Shown here piece by piece: positions 1-5,084 of a stretch of DNA of 5,084 nucleotides. Numbering within the stretch: position 1 is the stretch's first letter; each line of letters opens with the position of its first letter. Position numbers and translations under genes: made by a program. Source of the stretch: Microscillaceae bacterium (GTDB taxonomy: Bacteria; Bacteroidota; Bacteroidia; Cytophagales; Microscillaceae). The notes under the pieces are model-generated. The model made no database searches. It saw only the letters and a list, made by a program, of their open reading frames with translations, and was not told where the DNA came from. Location: the NCBI GenBank assembly GCA_003449595.1, contig DMHB01000072.1, positions 1 to 5,084 on the forward strand. The letters run 5' to 3'.

Positions 1-47
1 ACGAGATGTTTGTGTGACTGGAGTTCAGACGTGTGCTCTTCCGATCT
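1..47 (+). other. Illumina TruSeq P7 adapter (non-genomic contamination)
   Basis: Bases 14-47 match the 34-base TruSeq read-2 adapter exactly, including AGACGTGTGCTCTTCCGATC and the final T. Bases 1-7 (ACGAGAT) are the end of the P7 primer, and the six bases between them (8-13, GTTTGT) sit where the i7 index belongs. The genomic insert therefore starts at base 48. Any protein called from base 10 carries an artificial N-terminus (MCDWSSDVCSSDL) translated from adapter. Recognition rests on knowledge of the published adapter sequence. Confidence 0.98.
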
Positions 48-219
48 TGGCGTGCAAGAATATTGGATTATTTTTCCCTCCGAGCACGTATTACAGCAGT
101 ATATTTTGAATGAGCAGGGTAAATATGTCCTGAACAACAGTTTCACCGAAGACGAAGTGTTCAATGCACAGATTCTTCCTGATTTACAGATAGACTTGGC
201 AGAAATTTTTGAAGAATAA
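48..219 (+). CDS. Uma2 family (DUF820) nuclease-fold protein, 5'-truncated C-terminal fragment
   Basis: This is the last 56 codons of a Uma2-family gene whose 5' part lies beyond the contig end; the reading frame enters from the adapter, so no native start is present. The fragment opens with GVQEYW, the GxxEYW motif that closes the Uma2 nuclease core, followed by the C-terminal strand region ending DLAEIFEE and a TAA stop. It matches the C-terminus of the next gene at 51 of 56 residues (V/I, I/V, Q/H, L/F and E/D differ), so the two are tandem paralogues. The metal-binding acidic residues of the PD-(D/E)XK core would lie upstream and cannot be checked. The family (PF05685) is expanded in Bacteroidota and cyanobacteria and is generally annotated as a putative restriction-like endonuclease of unknown biological role. 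The truncation is technical, caused by the contig edge, and is not evidence of a pseudogene. Confidence 0.9.
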
Positions 220-232
220 AACCACTTGTGTT

Positions 233-835
233 ATGAAATACATCACCGACATCAATGAATTAGACCTCGAAGGCATTTATTCGTATGCCGATTACCTCAC
301 TTGGCGCTTCGAGCAAAGCGTAGAACTGATCAAGGGAAAGATTTTCAAAATGTCGCCTGCGCCGAGTGTAAAGCACCAGAGAATATCTGGTCGAGTTTAT
401 TTATCAGTAGGAAGCTATTTTCAGAAGCAAAACTGCGATGTTTTCTCTGCCCCTTTTGACGTGCGCTTGTTAGACAAGAAAAAGTCAAGCAAGGCCAATG
501 CAGAGGTTTATACCGTAGTGCAACCTGATATTTGCGTGATTTGCGACAAGGCAAAACTTGACGAACGTGGCTGCATCGGTGCGCCGGATTTAATCATCGA
601 AATCCTTTCGCCTGGCAATTCCAAAAAAGAAATGAAAATCAAATACGCTCTTTATGAAGAAAGTGGCATTCAGGAATATTGGATTGTATTTCCTTCAGAG
701 CACGTATTACAGCAGTATATTTTGAATGAGCAGGGTAAATATGTCCTAAACAACAGTTTCACCGAAGACGAAGTGTTCAATGCACACATTTTTCCTGATT
801 TACAGATAGACTTGGCCGATATTTTTGAAGAATGA
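233..835 (+). CDS. Uma2 family endonuclease-like protein (DUF820, PD-(D/E)XK fold)
   Basis: This is a complete 200-residue protein, the usual Uma2 length. I chose ATG 233 (MKYITDINEL) because the in-frame TTG at 209 would overlap the upstream gene and add eight residues with no family resemblance. Family landmarks in order are E31-LIKGK (the usual E-x-x-x-G near the N-terminus), H48, the APFDV segment at 73-77, QPD at 97-99, APDLIIEILSP at 117-127 carrying the presumed metal ligands D119 and E123, K137-Y138, and GIQEYW at 145-150. The core acidic residues of a PD-(D/E)XK nuclease therefore look intact, although the biological function of Uma2 proteins is not settled. No Shine-Dalgarno sequence is seen before the ATG. 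The gene lies 13 bases after the stop of its tandem paralogue, so the pair is probably co-transcribed. The gene downstream is convergent. Family assignment is secure; nuclease activity is inferred from the fold. Confidence 0.92.
   Translation: MKYITDINELDLEGIYSYADYLTWRFEQSVELIKGKIFKMSPAPSVKHQRISGRVYLSVGSYFQKQNCDVFSAPFDVRLLDKKKSSKANAEVYTVVQPDICVICDKAKLDERGCIGAPDLIIEILSPGNSKKEMKIKYALYEESGIQEYWIVFPSEHVLQQYILNEQGKYVLNNSFTEDEVFNAHIFPDLQIDLADIFEE
664..835 (+). repeat. Second copy of a 172-base tandem paralogous segment (first copy 48-219)
   Basis: Bases 664-835 align without gaps to 48-219, offset 616, with 13 mismatches (92% identity). Of the 89 bases from 698 to 786, only one differs from the first copy. 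Seven differences fall in the 34 bases before that block and five in the 49 after it. After both stops a short ACTTGTG recurs (222-228 and 843-849), which suggests that the duplicated unit extended slightly past the gene. Confidence 0.85.
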
Positions 836-941
836 TGATGAAACTTGTGAGATTTAGTGGGTTTTATACCTATTCCTTACTTTGATCTGTATTACTCACA
901 AAAGACTTATTATGCTGTGTTACAAGTTATAGCAGAATAAG

Positions 942-961
942 AGGCAATAAAATTGATGCCT
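942..961 (-). terminator. Weak hairpin after the PDDEXK_2 gene
   Basis: On the minus strand, immediately after the stop codon at 966, AGGCA and TGCCT pair around a 10-base loop, followed by a T-rich but interrupted tail (CTTATT). Together with its flank, the right arm on the plus strand shares TGATGCCTTGG (954-964) with the much better terminator at 3086-3096. It may be a degenerate version of the same element. The stem is short, so terminator function is uncertain. Confidence 0.3.
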
Positions 962-965
962 TGGC

Positions 966-1834
966 TTACAAACCCTTTCTCAGCTGTTCAATTTCGGCGA
1001 TAGGCAAGCCGGTGAGTTCTTGAATAGTTTTATTGTCAAAACCTTTTTTAATGGCCTTGATTGCTACTTGCAATGACTTTATCTTTTCTCCTTCTTTGAG
1101 CCCTTCTTTCTTAGCTGTCAGCAAGGCGGAGTACATATCGCGTGCTTCTTTCAAATTTCTTTCGTATTCCATACGCTCTTGGGGTTGGTAATTAGCAATT
1201 TCACATTCTTTGAATAGCTTCAGAAAACACCTTTTCGGATTTCCTCCGGTGCTTTGTCTAAGCGGTGCATATTTTGGAAAACGTAGAGCCAACGCTCCAA
1301 GTTGCCTGCCAATTCGCTAAACTTTTTCTTGAATTTAGGCATTTCTACATACACAAAAAAGAGCTTGTCGTGAAACAGTCGGTTGGTGCTTCGCTCTCTG
1401 GGTTCTACCCTCGAAATCACTTGGTCAGGATAGGCTTCTTCGAACACAAAATTCATCAAAGCGATGCTATACACTGGCTGCAAGGCATAGTCCCAAGCTT
1501 TGCCTTTTTGGGCTTGCTCTTGCAAGGCGAAGGTGGCGTAGTATAAATTCCGGTCTTTAAAATGCTGTTGCAAAACCTTTTGAAGCTCAATGATAAAGCG
1601 CTCGCCTTTTTCATTTTCGCAATAGAGGTCGAAAACGGCGCGCCTTTCGTCAGCATCTCTGCCTACTTGCTCTTTGTCTTTGTATTCAATCTTCACCAAA
1701 GGGTCTTGTTCTCTTTCCAAGATGGCATTGAGGAAGTCGAGCAGCAGGTCTTGGTTGCGCTCGGTGCCAAAAATACGCTTGAAACCAAAGTCAGTAAAAA
1801 GGTTGATGTACCTGCTGCTTGATAACTCTTCCAT
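966..1834 (-). pseudogene. PDDEXK_2 / Rpn-like nuclease family protein, disrupted by a -1 frameshift
   Basis: The reading frame starts at ATG 1834 and runs 204 codons to a TGA at 1220-1222. The rest of the family protein continues in the -1 frame from about 1222 to the TAA at 966. Restoring one base would give 289 residues, normal for the family (PF12784, labelled PD-(D/E)XK transposase or Rpn recombination-promoting nuclease). The N-terminal part has the signature INLFTDFGFKRIFG (10-23), a KEQVG...DERRAVFDLYC stretch with D69, and IIELQ with E83 and Q85, the expected nuclease-core acids. The second part carries LKLFKECEIANY, the PQERMEYERNLKEARD helix, and the family's usual charged tail (GLKEG followed by a helix-turn-helix-like TIQELTGLPIAEIEQL). 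The break lies in GGTGTTTTCTGAAG. A fifth T would restore GVFLKLF. The gene lies 37 bases after the barrel-protein stop. The frame-0 product would keep all catalytic residues and lose only the tail, so the shortened protein could still be made. Confidence 0.85.
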
Positions 1835-1871
1835 AAAATAGGGCTTATTGCTCCCAAAACCTCGCCCATCC

Positions 1872-2993
1872 TTAGGGACTTACATAATTGATGCTGATTT
1901 GGAAGTAGAGCGGGTTGCCCAATTGGTTTTCCATCAAAAACTGCTGATTGCTGAAAATACTGCGGAAAAAATCGCCATCGTCAACATTAAAAACCCAATT
2001 GGCGCGGTAGCCTCCTTGAATCGAAAACCAAAGCAATTTAGTGATGGCGCGCTCGTAAGTAAGCCTTACCCTTAGTTCGGCGCGGCGCAGCTCGTAGTTG
2101 GCTGTCCTACCTGTGATAGCCGTTGCATTGCTGCTCATCTGGCTTAGGCGGTAGGTATTGCCTTCTAATTCATATCCAAAGAACAAGATATTCTTGTCAT
2201 TCAACTTGTGCCGCAGGTTGAGTCGTGCCGGTAGCACAGCTTCAATGCCCCATTTCTGGTTGTTGAACGTGTGGTTATAAAACACCACAGGGAAGTAATT
2301 GAGCGCCCCTGCCAGATAAGAGCGGCTAATGCCAATACCCCACATCAAGCGGTCGTTTGGTTTCCATCCGAAAATGGCCGAAGCTCCCCAACGGGTATAT
2401 TCCAACCCTTGAAAATAATCGCCATTGAGCGCCCCACTCACTTGGAAAAGCAAAAAGTGTTTCAAATTTAAGGGTTTGAACAAAGTAGCATTCAAACTAA
2501 CACTGCGTAGGCCGTCTTGGCTAAGGGTATTGAGCAAGTCACTGTTGAAATTTTGTGTACCTGCTGCATCGCTTGGGCGGCTTAGCTGGTACAAATGCTC
2601 ACTATAGTTACCTCCGATGCTCAGCAAAATATTGTTACGCGAGATAACCGGATAGTTGATATTGACGCGCAGCCCCCTGTTGAAAGCTACGTCGGCAGGT
2701 AGCTTGGTTGCGTTATTGGCGGGCGGGGTAGCTGAGTAAGGATCAAAGGCTGCATTTAGGGTGTACGGCAGTTGGAAATCGTAGCCAATCGAAATTAATT
2801 TTTGTGGACTCAGCCCTATGACCCGAGCCGAGCAAAAAGCTTTGACAGTTTCGGTGGCTACCAGTTTGGTATAGTCCACTGGCGTTTCTTCGTCCTCTTC
2901 TTCAATCAACAACGAGTCACGTTGTTGGGCATAGGAAAGATTGGCGAATGAAAAAGCAAAAAAAATGATAAAAATAGCGTAGGGATAGCGCAT
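1872..2993 (-). CDS. Outer-membrane beta-barrel protein, DUF6268-like
   Basis: The product is a 373-residue exported protein. The N-terminus is a clear signal peptide: MRY, a hydrophobic core of about 15 residues rich in I and F, then NLSYA with probable cleavage after A22. An acidic linker follows (EEEDEE, 31-36). From about residue 64 the chain consists of alternating amphipathic strands with aromatic girdle residues, for example LRVNINYPVI, ILLSIGGNY, HFLLFQVSGAL, LMWGIGISRSY and FFGYELEGNTYRL, and it ends in the strand LYFQISINYV. This pattern and the AVLPARLNLRHKL segment (252-264) resemble the DUF6268 outer-membrane family of Bacteroidota. The assignment is from memory of the family and is less certain than the barrel call. 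The substrate or role is unknown. Transcription probably starts in 2994-3052, below the upstream terminator; no convincing promoter consensus was found there. The gene could read through into the PDDEXK_2 gene 37 bases downstream. Confidence 0.8.
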   Translation of the reverse strand: MRYPYAIFIIFFAFSFANLSYAQQRDSLLIEEEDEETPVDYTKLVATETVKAFCSARVIGLSPQKLISIGYDFQLPYTLNAAFDPYSATPPANNATKLPADVAFNRGLRVNINYPVISRNNILLSIGGNYSEHLYQLSRPSDAAGTQNFNSDLLNTLSQDGLRSVSLNATLFKPLNLKHFLLFQVSGALNGDYFQGLEYTRWGASAIFGWKPNDRLMWGIGISRSYLAGALNYFPVVFYNHTFNNQKWGIEAVLPARLNLRHKLNDKNILFFGYELEGNTYRLSQMSSNATAITGRTANYELRRAELRVRLTYERAITKLLWFSIQGGYRANWVFNVDDGDFFRSIFSNQQFLMENQLGNPLYFQISINYVSP

Positions 2994-3052
2994 ACGTTTT
3001 GAGTTTGTTTTTCAAACCAAACCCAAACTTGTGTAAATTGTTTAACCAAAAA

Positions 3053-3094
3053 GTTATAAAAAAGGCATCAGGAAATATAAGTTTCTGATGCCTT
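3053..3094 (-). terminator. Intrinsic terminator of the dienoyl-CoA reductase gene
   Basis: A perfect 10-base-pair stem, AAGGCATCAG (3062-3071) with CTGATGCCTT (3085-3094), encloses a 13-base loop whose AAA and TTT can extend the pairing. On the minus strand the right arm runs straight into TTTTTT, then ATAACTTTTT, which is the expected uridine tract. On the plus strand the hairpin is followed by GGTTTGAGC, so it terminates minus-strand transcription only. It lies 24 bases after the reductase stop and insulates the barrel-protein gene. Confidence 0.85.
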
Positions 3095-3118
3095 GGTTTG
3101 AGCAGCTATTAAAGTGAA

Positions 3119-4018
3119 TTAGCTGCCTTTTTTGGTGTTTTTACGGATGGTTTGCTCGATAGCGTCCCAAGTGCCATCAGGAATATCACGCATTTTGTTG
3201 AACTCGCCTGCGCCCAGCAGCCATTCTCCCCCGTCGATGGTGATGGCATCGCCGTTGATGTAGGCCGAATAATCAGACATTAGATAAGCCGCCAAGTTGG
3301 CCAGTTCTTGGTGTTCGCCGACACGTTGCAAAGGGATGGCATTTTTTGGACTTAGTTTTTCAACCAACTCTTTGGGCATAGCCTCTTCGGGGAAAAGCCT
3401 CGCCCAAGCGCCTTCGGTAGGGAACGGCCCGGGAGCAATGGCGTTAGAACGGATGCCATACTTGCCCCACTCGGCAGCCAACGAGCGCGTCAAGGCCAAC
3501 ACGCCTGCTTTGGCGCAAGCCGAAGGCACGGTATAGCCTGAGCCGGTCCACGCATAGCTGACGATGATGTTCAGAATGGTGCCGGGTTGTTTGCTGGCTA
3601 TCCATTTTTTGCCCAAGGCAAGTGTACAGTTGTAGCTACCTCGCAAAACAATATCCACCACAGTATCGAAAGCACGGGCTGAAAGGCGCTCGGTAGGGCT
3701 GATGAAATTGCCTGCGGCGTTGTTGACCAAGCCCGTAACCTTGCCAAAAGTGGTTTCGGCCAAGCTGATCATTTGTTCAACATCTTCGTAGCGACGCACA
3801 TCACAAGCCACCGGCAACACCTTACCGCCGGTTTCTTGCGCCAGTTCTTCGGCGGTTTTTTCCAACACATCGAGCTTGCGGCTGGAAATTACCGCATTGG
3901 CTCCCAATTGTAAGAAATATTTGGTCATCGATTTGCCCAAGCCTGTTCCGCCACCGGTGATGATGATGGTGTGTCCTTTGAGAGCGCCGTCGCGCAACAT
4001 AGGTTCTTTGTACTGCAT
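3119..4018 (-). CDS. SDR-family 2,4-dienoyl-CoA reductase (NADPH), DECR1-like
   Basis: This 299-residue cytoplasmic oxidoreductase probably reduces 2,4-dienoyl-CoA to an enoyl-CoA with NADPH, an auxiliary step in beta-oxidation of unsaturated fatty acids. The Rossmann dinucleotide motif is TGGGTGLGK (21-29), S46-R47-K48 suits the NADPH phosphate, and NNAAGNFISPTERLS spans 99-113. The usual YxxxK catalytic pair is replaced by S166-xxx-K170 (PSACAKAG), with Y155 eleven residues earlier and N104 in the NNAAGN loop. These four residues have the same spacing as N148, Y199, S210 and K214 of mammalian DECR1. The sequence also follows DECR1 through SLAAEWGKYG, QRVG..ELANLAAYL, DGGEW and GEFN...WD.IE..IRK to the end. 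ATG 4018 places the TGGG motif at residue 21, as expected; ATG 4000 is possible. It is unrelated to the flavin enzyme FadH of E. coli. The gene stands alone on its strand, divergent from the lipoprotein gene, and has its own terminator. Confidence 0.9.
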   Translation of the reverse strand: MQYKEPMLRDGALKGHTIIITGGGTGLGKSMTKYFLQLGANAVISSRKLDVLEKTAEELAQETGGKVLPVACDVRRYEDVEQMISLAETTFGKVTGLVNNAAGNFISPTERLSARAFDTVVDIVLRGSYNCTLALGKKWIASKQPGTILNIIVSYAWTGSGYTVPSACAKAGVLALTRSLAAEWGKYGIRSNAIAPGPFPTEGAWARLFPEEAMPKELVEKLSPKNAIPLQRVGEHQELANLAAYLMSDYSAYINGDAITIDGGEWLLGAGEFNKMRDIPDGTWDAIEQTIRKNTKKGS

Positions 4019-4122
4019 AAAATTTTGCGTTTGTTATGTATTGAGTGAAGTGAAAAAATTCTTAATTCTTGCACGATGAATTGAAATGACAAACCAACAA
4101 AAGGCACTGAGTGTTTGCGTCA

Positions 4123-4130
4123 TAATTTTG
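4123..4130 (+). promoter_or_regulatory. Bacteroidota -7 element (TAATTTTG) upstream of the lipoprotein gene
   Basis: TAATTTTG matches the Bacteroidota primary-sigma -7 consensus TAnnTTTG at every defined base. It sits 43 bases before ATG 4174, leaving a leader of about 35 bases. No TTG or TTTG lies at the usual 17-23 base distance upstream; the nearest, at 4114-4117, is only 5 bases away. This is therefore a half-site call. The rest of the divergent region 4019-4173 shows no comparable element on the minus strand for the reductase. Confidence 0.45.
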
Positions 4131-4173
4131 CTAAATTGCATTCTTACCATTGGTTTTTGTTACATTATTACCT

Positions 4174-4695
4174 ATGCGATACCTTTTTTTAATATTCCTC
4201 GGGTTTAGCCTTCCGGCTTGTATAGTATCTGCCAAAAAGTTCAAATTGGTGCAGGAAGAAAATATACAACTTACCAAGTCCCAAAGTGAATGTCAAACAC
4301 AAATCAACGATTTGCGCGACGAAAATTATTCAAATATTGATGAAATTAATTTTTTAAAAGAAGACAACAAAAGGGTAAAAAATCAATTAGATAGTTTGCT
4401 TACTTTGTACAAGAAGAAAGACAGCGACTTGCAAACTGCCCAAAAAAAACTAAGTGGGTTGGAGCAATCCTACAAACAGTTGGGGCAAAATGCCTCGACG
4501 GAGAGCAACAATGCCTCGCAAACCAAAAAACAATTGGATGAAGCGCGGCAACGCATCGATGACTTAGAAGACGAGCTGTTAGACAAAGGCGACGATTTAC
4601 GTGAAATTCAAACCAAATTGGACGAACTACAAGAAGATTATGAAATATTGCAAGAAAAATATGAACGATTGTTACGTGAAACAAAAGGCAATTGA
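4174..4695 (+). CDS. Coiled-coil lipoprotein, function unknown
   Basis: The product is a 173-residue protein from ATG 4174. The in-frame TTG at 4150 would put eight extra residues before a normal signal peptide. MRYLFLIFLGFSLPAC is a lipoprotein signal with lipobox LPAC and lipidated Cys at 16. From about residue 21 to 169 it is almost entirely predicted coiled coil: heptad-spaced L, I and Y in a background of K, E, D, Q and N, in two blocks (about 22-104 and 117-168) separated by a polar, uncharged linker GQNASTESNNAS (104-115). No globular domain follows. The layout (lipid anchor, then long helix) is like the N-terminal half of Bacteroidota OmpA-family lipoproteins, but the peptidoglycan-binding OmpA domain is absent and no frameshifted remnant is seen downstream. 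A periplasmic spacer or scaffold anchored in the outer membrane is plausible but unproven. It is probably followed in the same transcript by the small membrane protein 44 bases away. Confidence 0.82.
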   Translation: MRYLFLIFLGFSLPACIVSAKKFKLVQEENIQLTKSQSECQTQINDLRDENYSNIDEINFLKEDNKRVKNQLDSLLTLYKKKDSDLQTAQKKLSGLEQSYKQLGQNASTESNNASQTKKQLDEARQRIDDLEDELLDKGDDLREIQTKLDELQEDYEILQEKYERLLRETKGN

Positions 4696-4739
4696 TTCTT
4701 TTTTTATCCAACTAACTTTTGGTGTTAAACCTTTGGCTT

Positions 4740-4997
4740 ATGCAAACATCTAAAAAACAACAATTATTTTGGAAATGGATGTTGATTTGCCCGGCAGGGC
4801 TTATTTGCATTGGTTTTGGCCTTTCGTTGTTTGGCGAGGCGGTGATGCTCAAGTACACACAAGCAGGTTTTTGGACTTGGTTTAGTTGGGGAACCGCCAG
4901 TTTAGTTTGTATCAATGCAGGAGTCAGTATTTTTGGACACGGCTTAAAATACCGTATCTTCTATGACTTAGAAAATCAAAAAGAAAAGCGCATATAA
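4740..4997 (+). CDS. Small two-helix membrane protein with an internal repeat, unknown function
   Basis: The product is an 85-residue protein from ATG 4740; the upstream in-frame TTG at 4719 only adds MVLNLWL. It has two hydrophobic segments, about 13-36 and 45-67, a basic N-terminus (SKK) and a charged C-tail (ENQKEKRI), consistent with an inner-membrane helical hairpin with both ends in the cytoplasm. The two halves repeat: FWKW at 10-13 and FWTW at 44-47, then L-I-C-I-x-x-G-L-S-L-F-G at 21-32 and L-V-C-I-x-x-G-V-S-I-F-G at 55-66, all at the same 34-residue offset, then LKY at 37-39 and 69-71. Over 10-32 against 44-66, 11 of 23 residues are identical. I do not recognise a named family. It follows the coiled-coil lipoprotein by 44 bases with no strong terminator between, so a shared transcript is likely. 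Confidence 0.75.
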   Translation: MQTSKKQQLFWKWMLICPAGLICIGFGLSLFGEAVMLKYTQAGFWTWFSWGTASLVCINAGVSIFGHGLKYRIFYDLENQKEKRI

Positions 4998-5016
4998 ACC
5001 TTTTTTATGGGTTTTT
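4996..5016 (+). terminator. Possible weak intrinsic terminator after the membrane protein gene
   Basis: AAACC (4996-5000, overlapping the stop codon) can pair with GGTTT (5010-5014) around a 9-base loop, followed by TT and an AT-rich stretch. The stem is only five pairs and AT-rich. It is supported mainly by its position between a gene end and the promoter at 5021. Confidence 0.35.
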
Positions 5017-5020
5017 AGCC

Positions 5021-5048
5021 TTGTTTTTCAGCAAAAATTGTAGTTTTG
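5021..5048 (+). promoter_or_regulatory. Bacteroidota promoter reading out of the window
   Basis: TTG (5021-5023), a 17-base spacer and TAGTTTTG (5041-5048) match the Bacteroidota consensus TTG-N17-23-TAnnTTTG at every defined base. Transcription would begin around 5053-5056. The only ATG after it inside the window (5070) meets a stop two codons later, so the driven gene lies beyond base 5084. Confidence 0.6.
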
Positions 5049-5084
5049 CAATTCAGCATAGCACAACTAATGATTCTGTGAAAA

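Noticed and set aside
10..48. ATG at 10 as the start of a 69-residue protein
   Set aside because: The start and the next 12 codons are adapter sequence, and the genuine frame enters at base 48 from a missing upstream part.
209..232. TTG 209 as the start of the complete Uma2 gene
   Set aside because: It overlaps the upstream gene and adds eight residues with no family similarity; ATG 233 gives the usual N-terminus.
345..554. Minus-strand open frame inside the Uma2 gene
   Set aside because: It has no recognisable protein features and lies opposite a well-supported gene.
913..936. Imperfect inverted repeat TGCT...AGCA in the convergent gap
   Set aside because: It has only four outer pairs with poor inner pairing and no flanking structure, so it is consistent with chance.
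1265..1822. Plus-strand open frames opposite the PDDEXK_2 gene
   Set aside because: They are antisense to a family match, with no domain or start signal of their own.
1848..2607. Plus-strand open frames opposite the barrel-protein gene
   Set aside because: They are antisense shadows of a signal-peptide-bearing minus-strand gene.
2994..3052. A -33/-7 promoter for the barrel-protein gene (CAAGTTTG with a TTTG upstream, minus strand)
   Set aside because: The -7 lacks its initial T and the spacer is only about 15 bases, so it does not meet the consensus.
4683..4707. Terminator between the lipoprotein and membrane-protein genes
   Set aside because: There is a T run, but the only stem is AAAAG/CTTTT, too weak to support.
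4400..4915. Minus-strand open frames opposite the lipoprotein and membrane-protein genes
   Set aside because: They have no coding features, and the plus strand carries a clear lipobox, heptads and membrane helices.

Overview
The window looks like one end of a Bacteroidota contig, probably from a Cytophagales-like environmental lineage. The evidence is TAnnTTTG-type promoter elements, weak or absent Shine-Dalgarno sequences, an outer-membrane barrel protein of a Bacteroidota-rich type, and a pairing of Uma2 and PDDEXK_2 nuclease-fold genes that is common in that phylum. No rRNA, tRNA, CRISPR array or insertion sequence is visible. The first 47 bases are not genomic: they are an Illumina TruSeq P7-side adapter with a 6-base index, fused to the contig start.

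Left part (48-965). After the adapter comes the last 56 codons of a Uma2-family (DUF820) gene cut by the contig end, then a complete Uma2 gene (233-835). The two are tandem paralogues, with 159 of 172 overlapping bases identical and the differences concentrated at the two ends of the overlap. A 130-base convergent gap follows. It holds only a weak hairpin at the end of the next, minus-strand gene.

Middle part (966-4018, all minus strand). Read in the direction of transcription, there is an SDR-type 2,4-dienoyl-CoA reductase (4018-3119), a clear intrinsic terminator (3094-3053), an exported outer-membrane beta-barrel protein resembling DUF6268 (2993-1872), and, 37 bases further on, a PDDEXK_2/Rpn-like nuclease-fold gene broken by a -1 frameshift at about 1222-1228 (1834-966). 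The reductase is the only metabolic enzyme with a firm assignment: reduction of unsaturated acyl-CoA for beta-oxidation.

Right part (4019-5084, plus strand). A 155-base divergent region with a good -7 element leads to a coiled-coil lipoprotein (4174-4695). After 44 bases comes an 85-residue two-helix membrane protein with an internal repeat (4740-4997). The window ends with a weak terminator and a well-formed Bacteroidota promoter (5021-5048) that drives a gene beyond the edge.

I see no new multi-gene defence or mobile system. The observations most worth a second look are the duplicated-half membrane miniprotein, the patchy identity of the Uma2 pair, the frameshift in the PDDEXK_2 gene, and the adapter chimera, which creates a spurious protein N-terminus.
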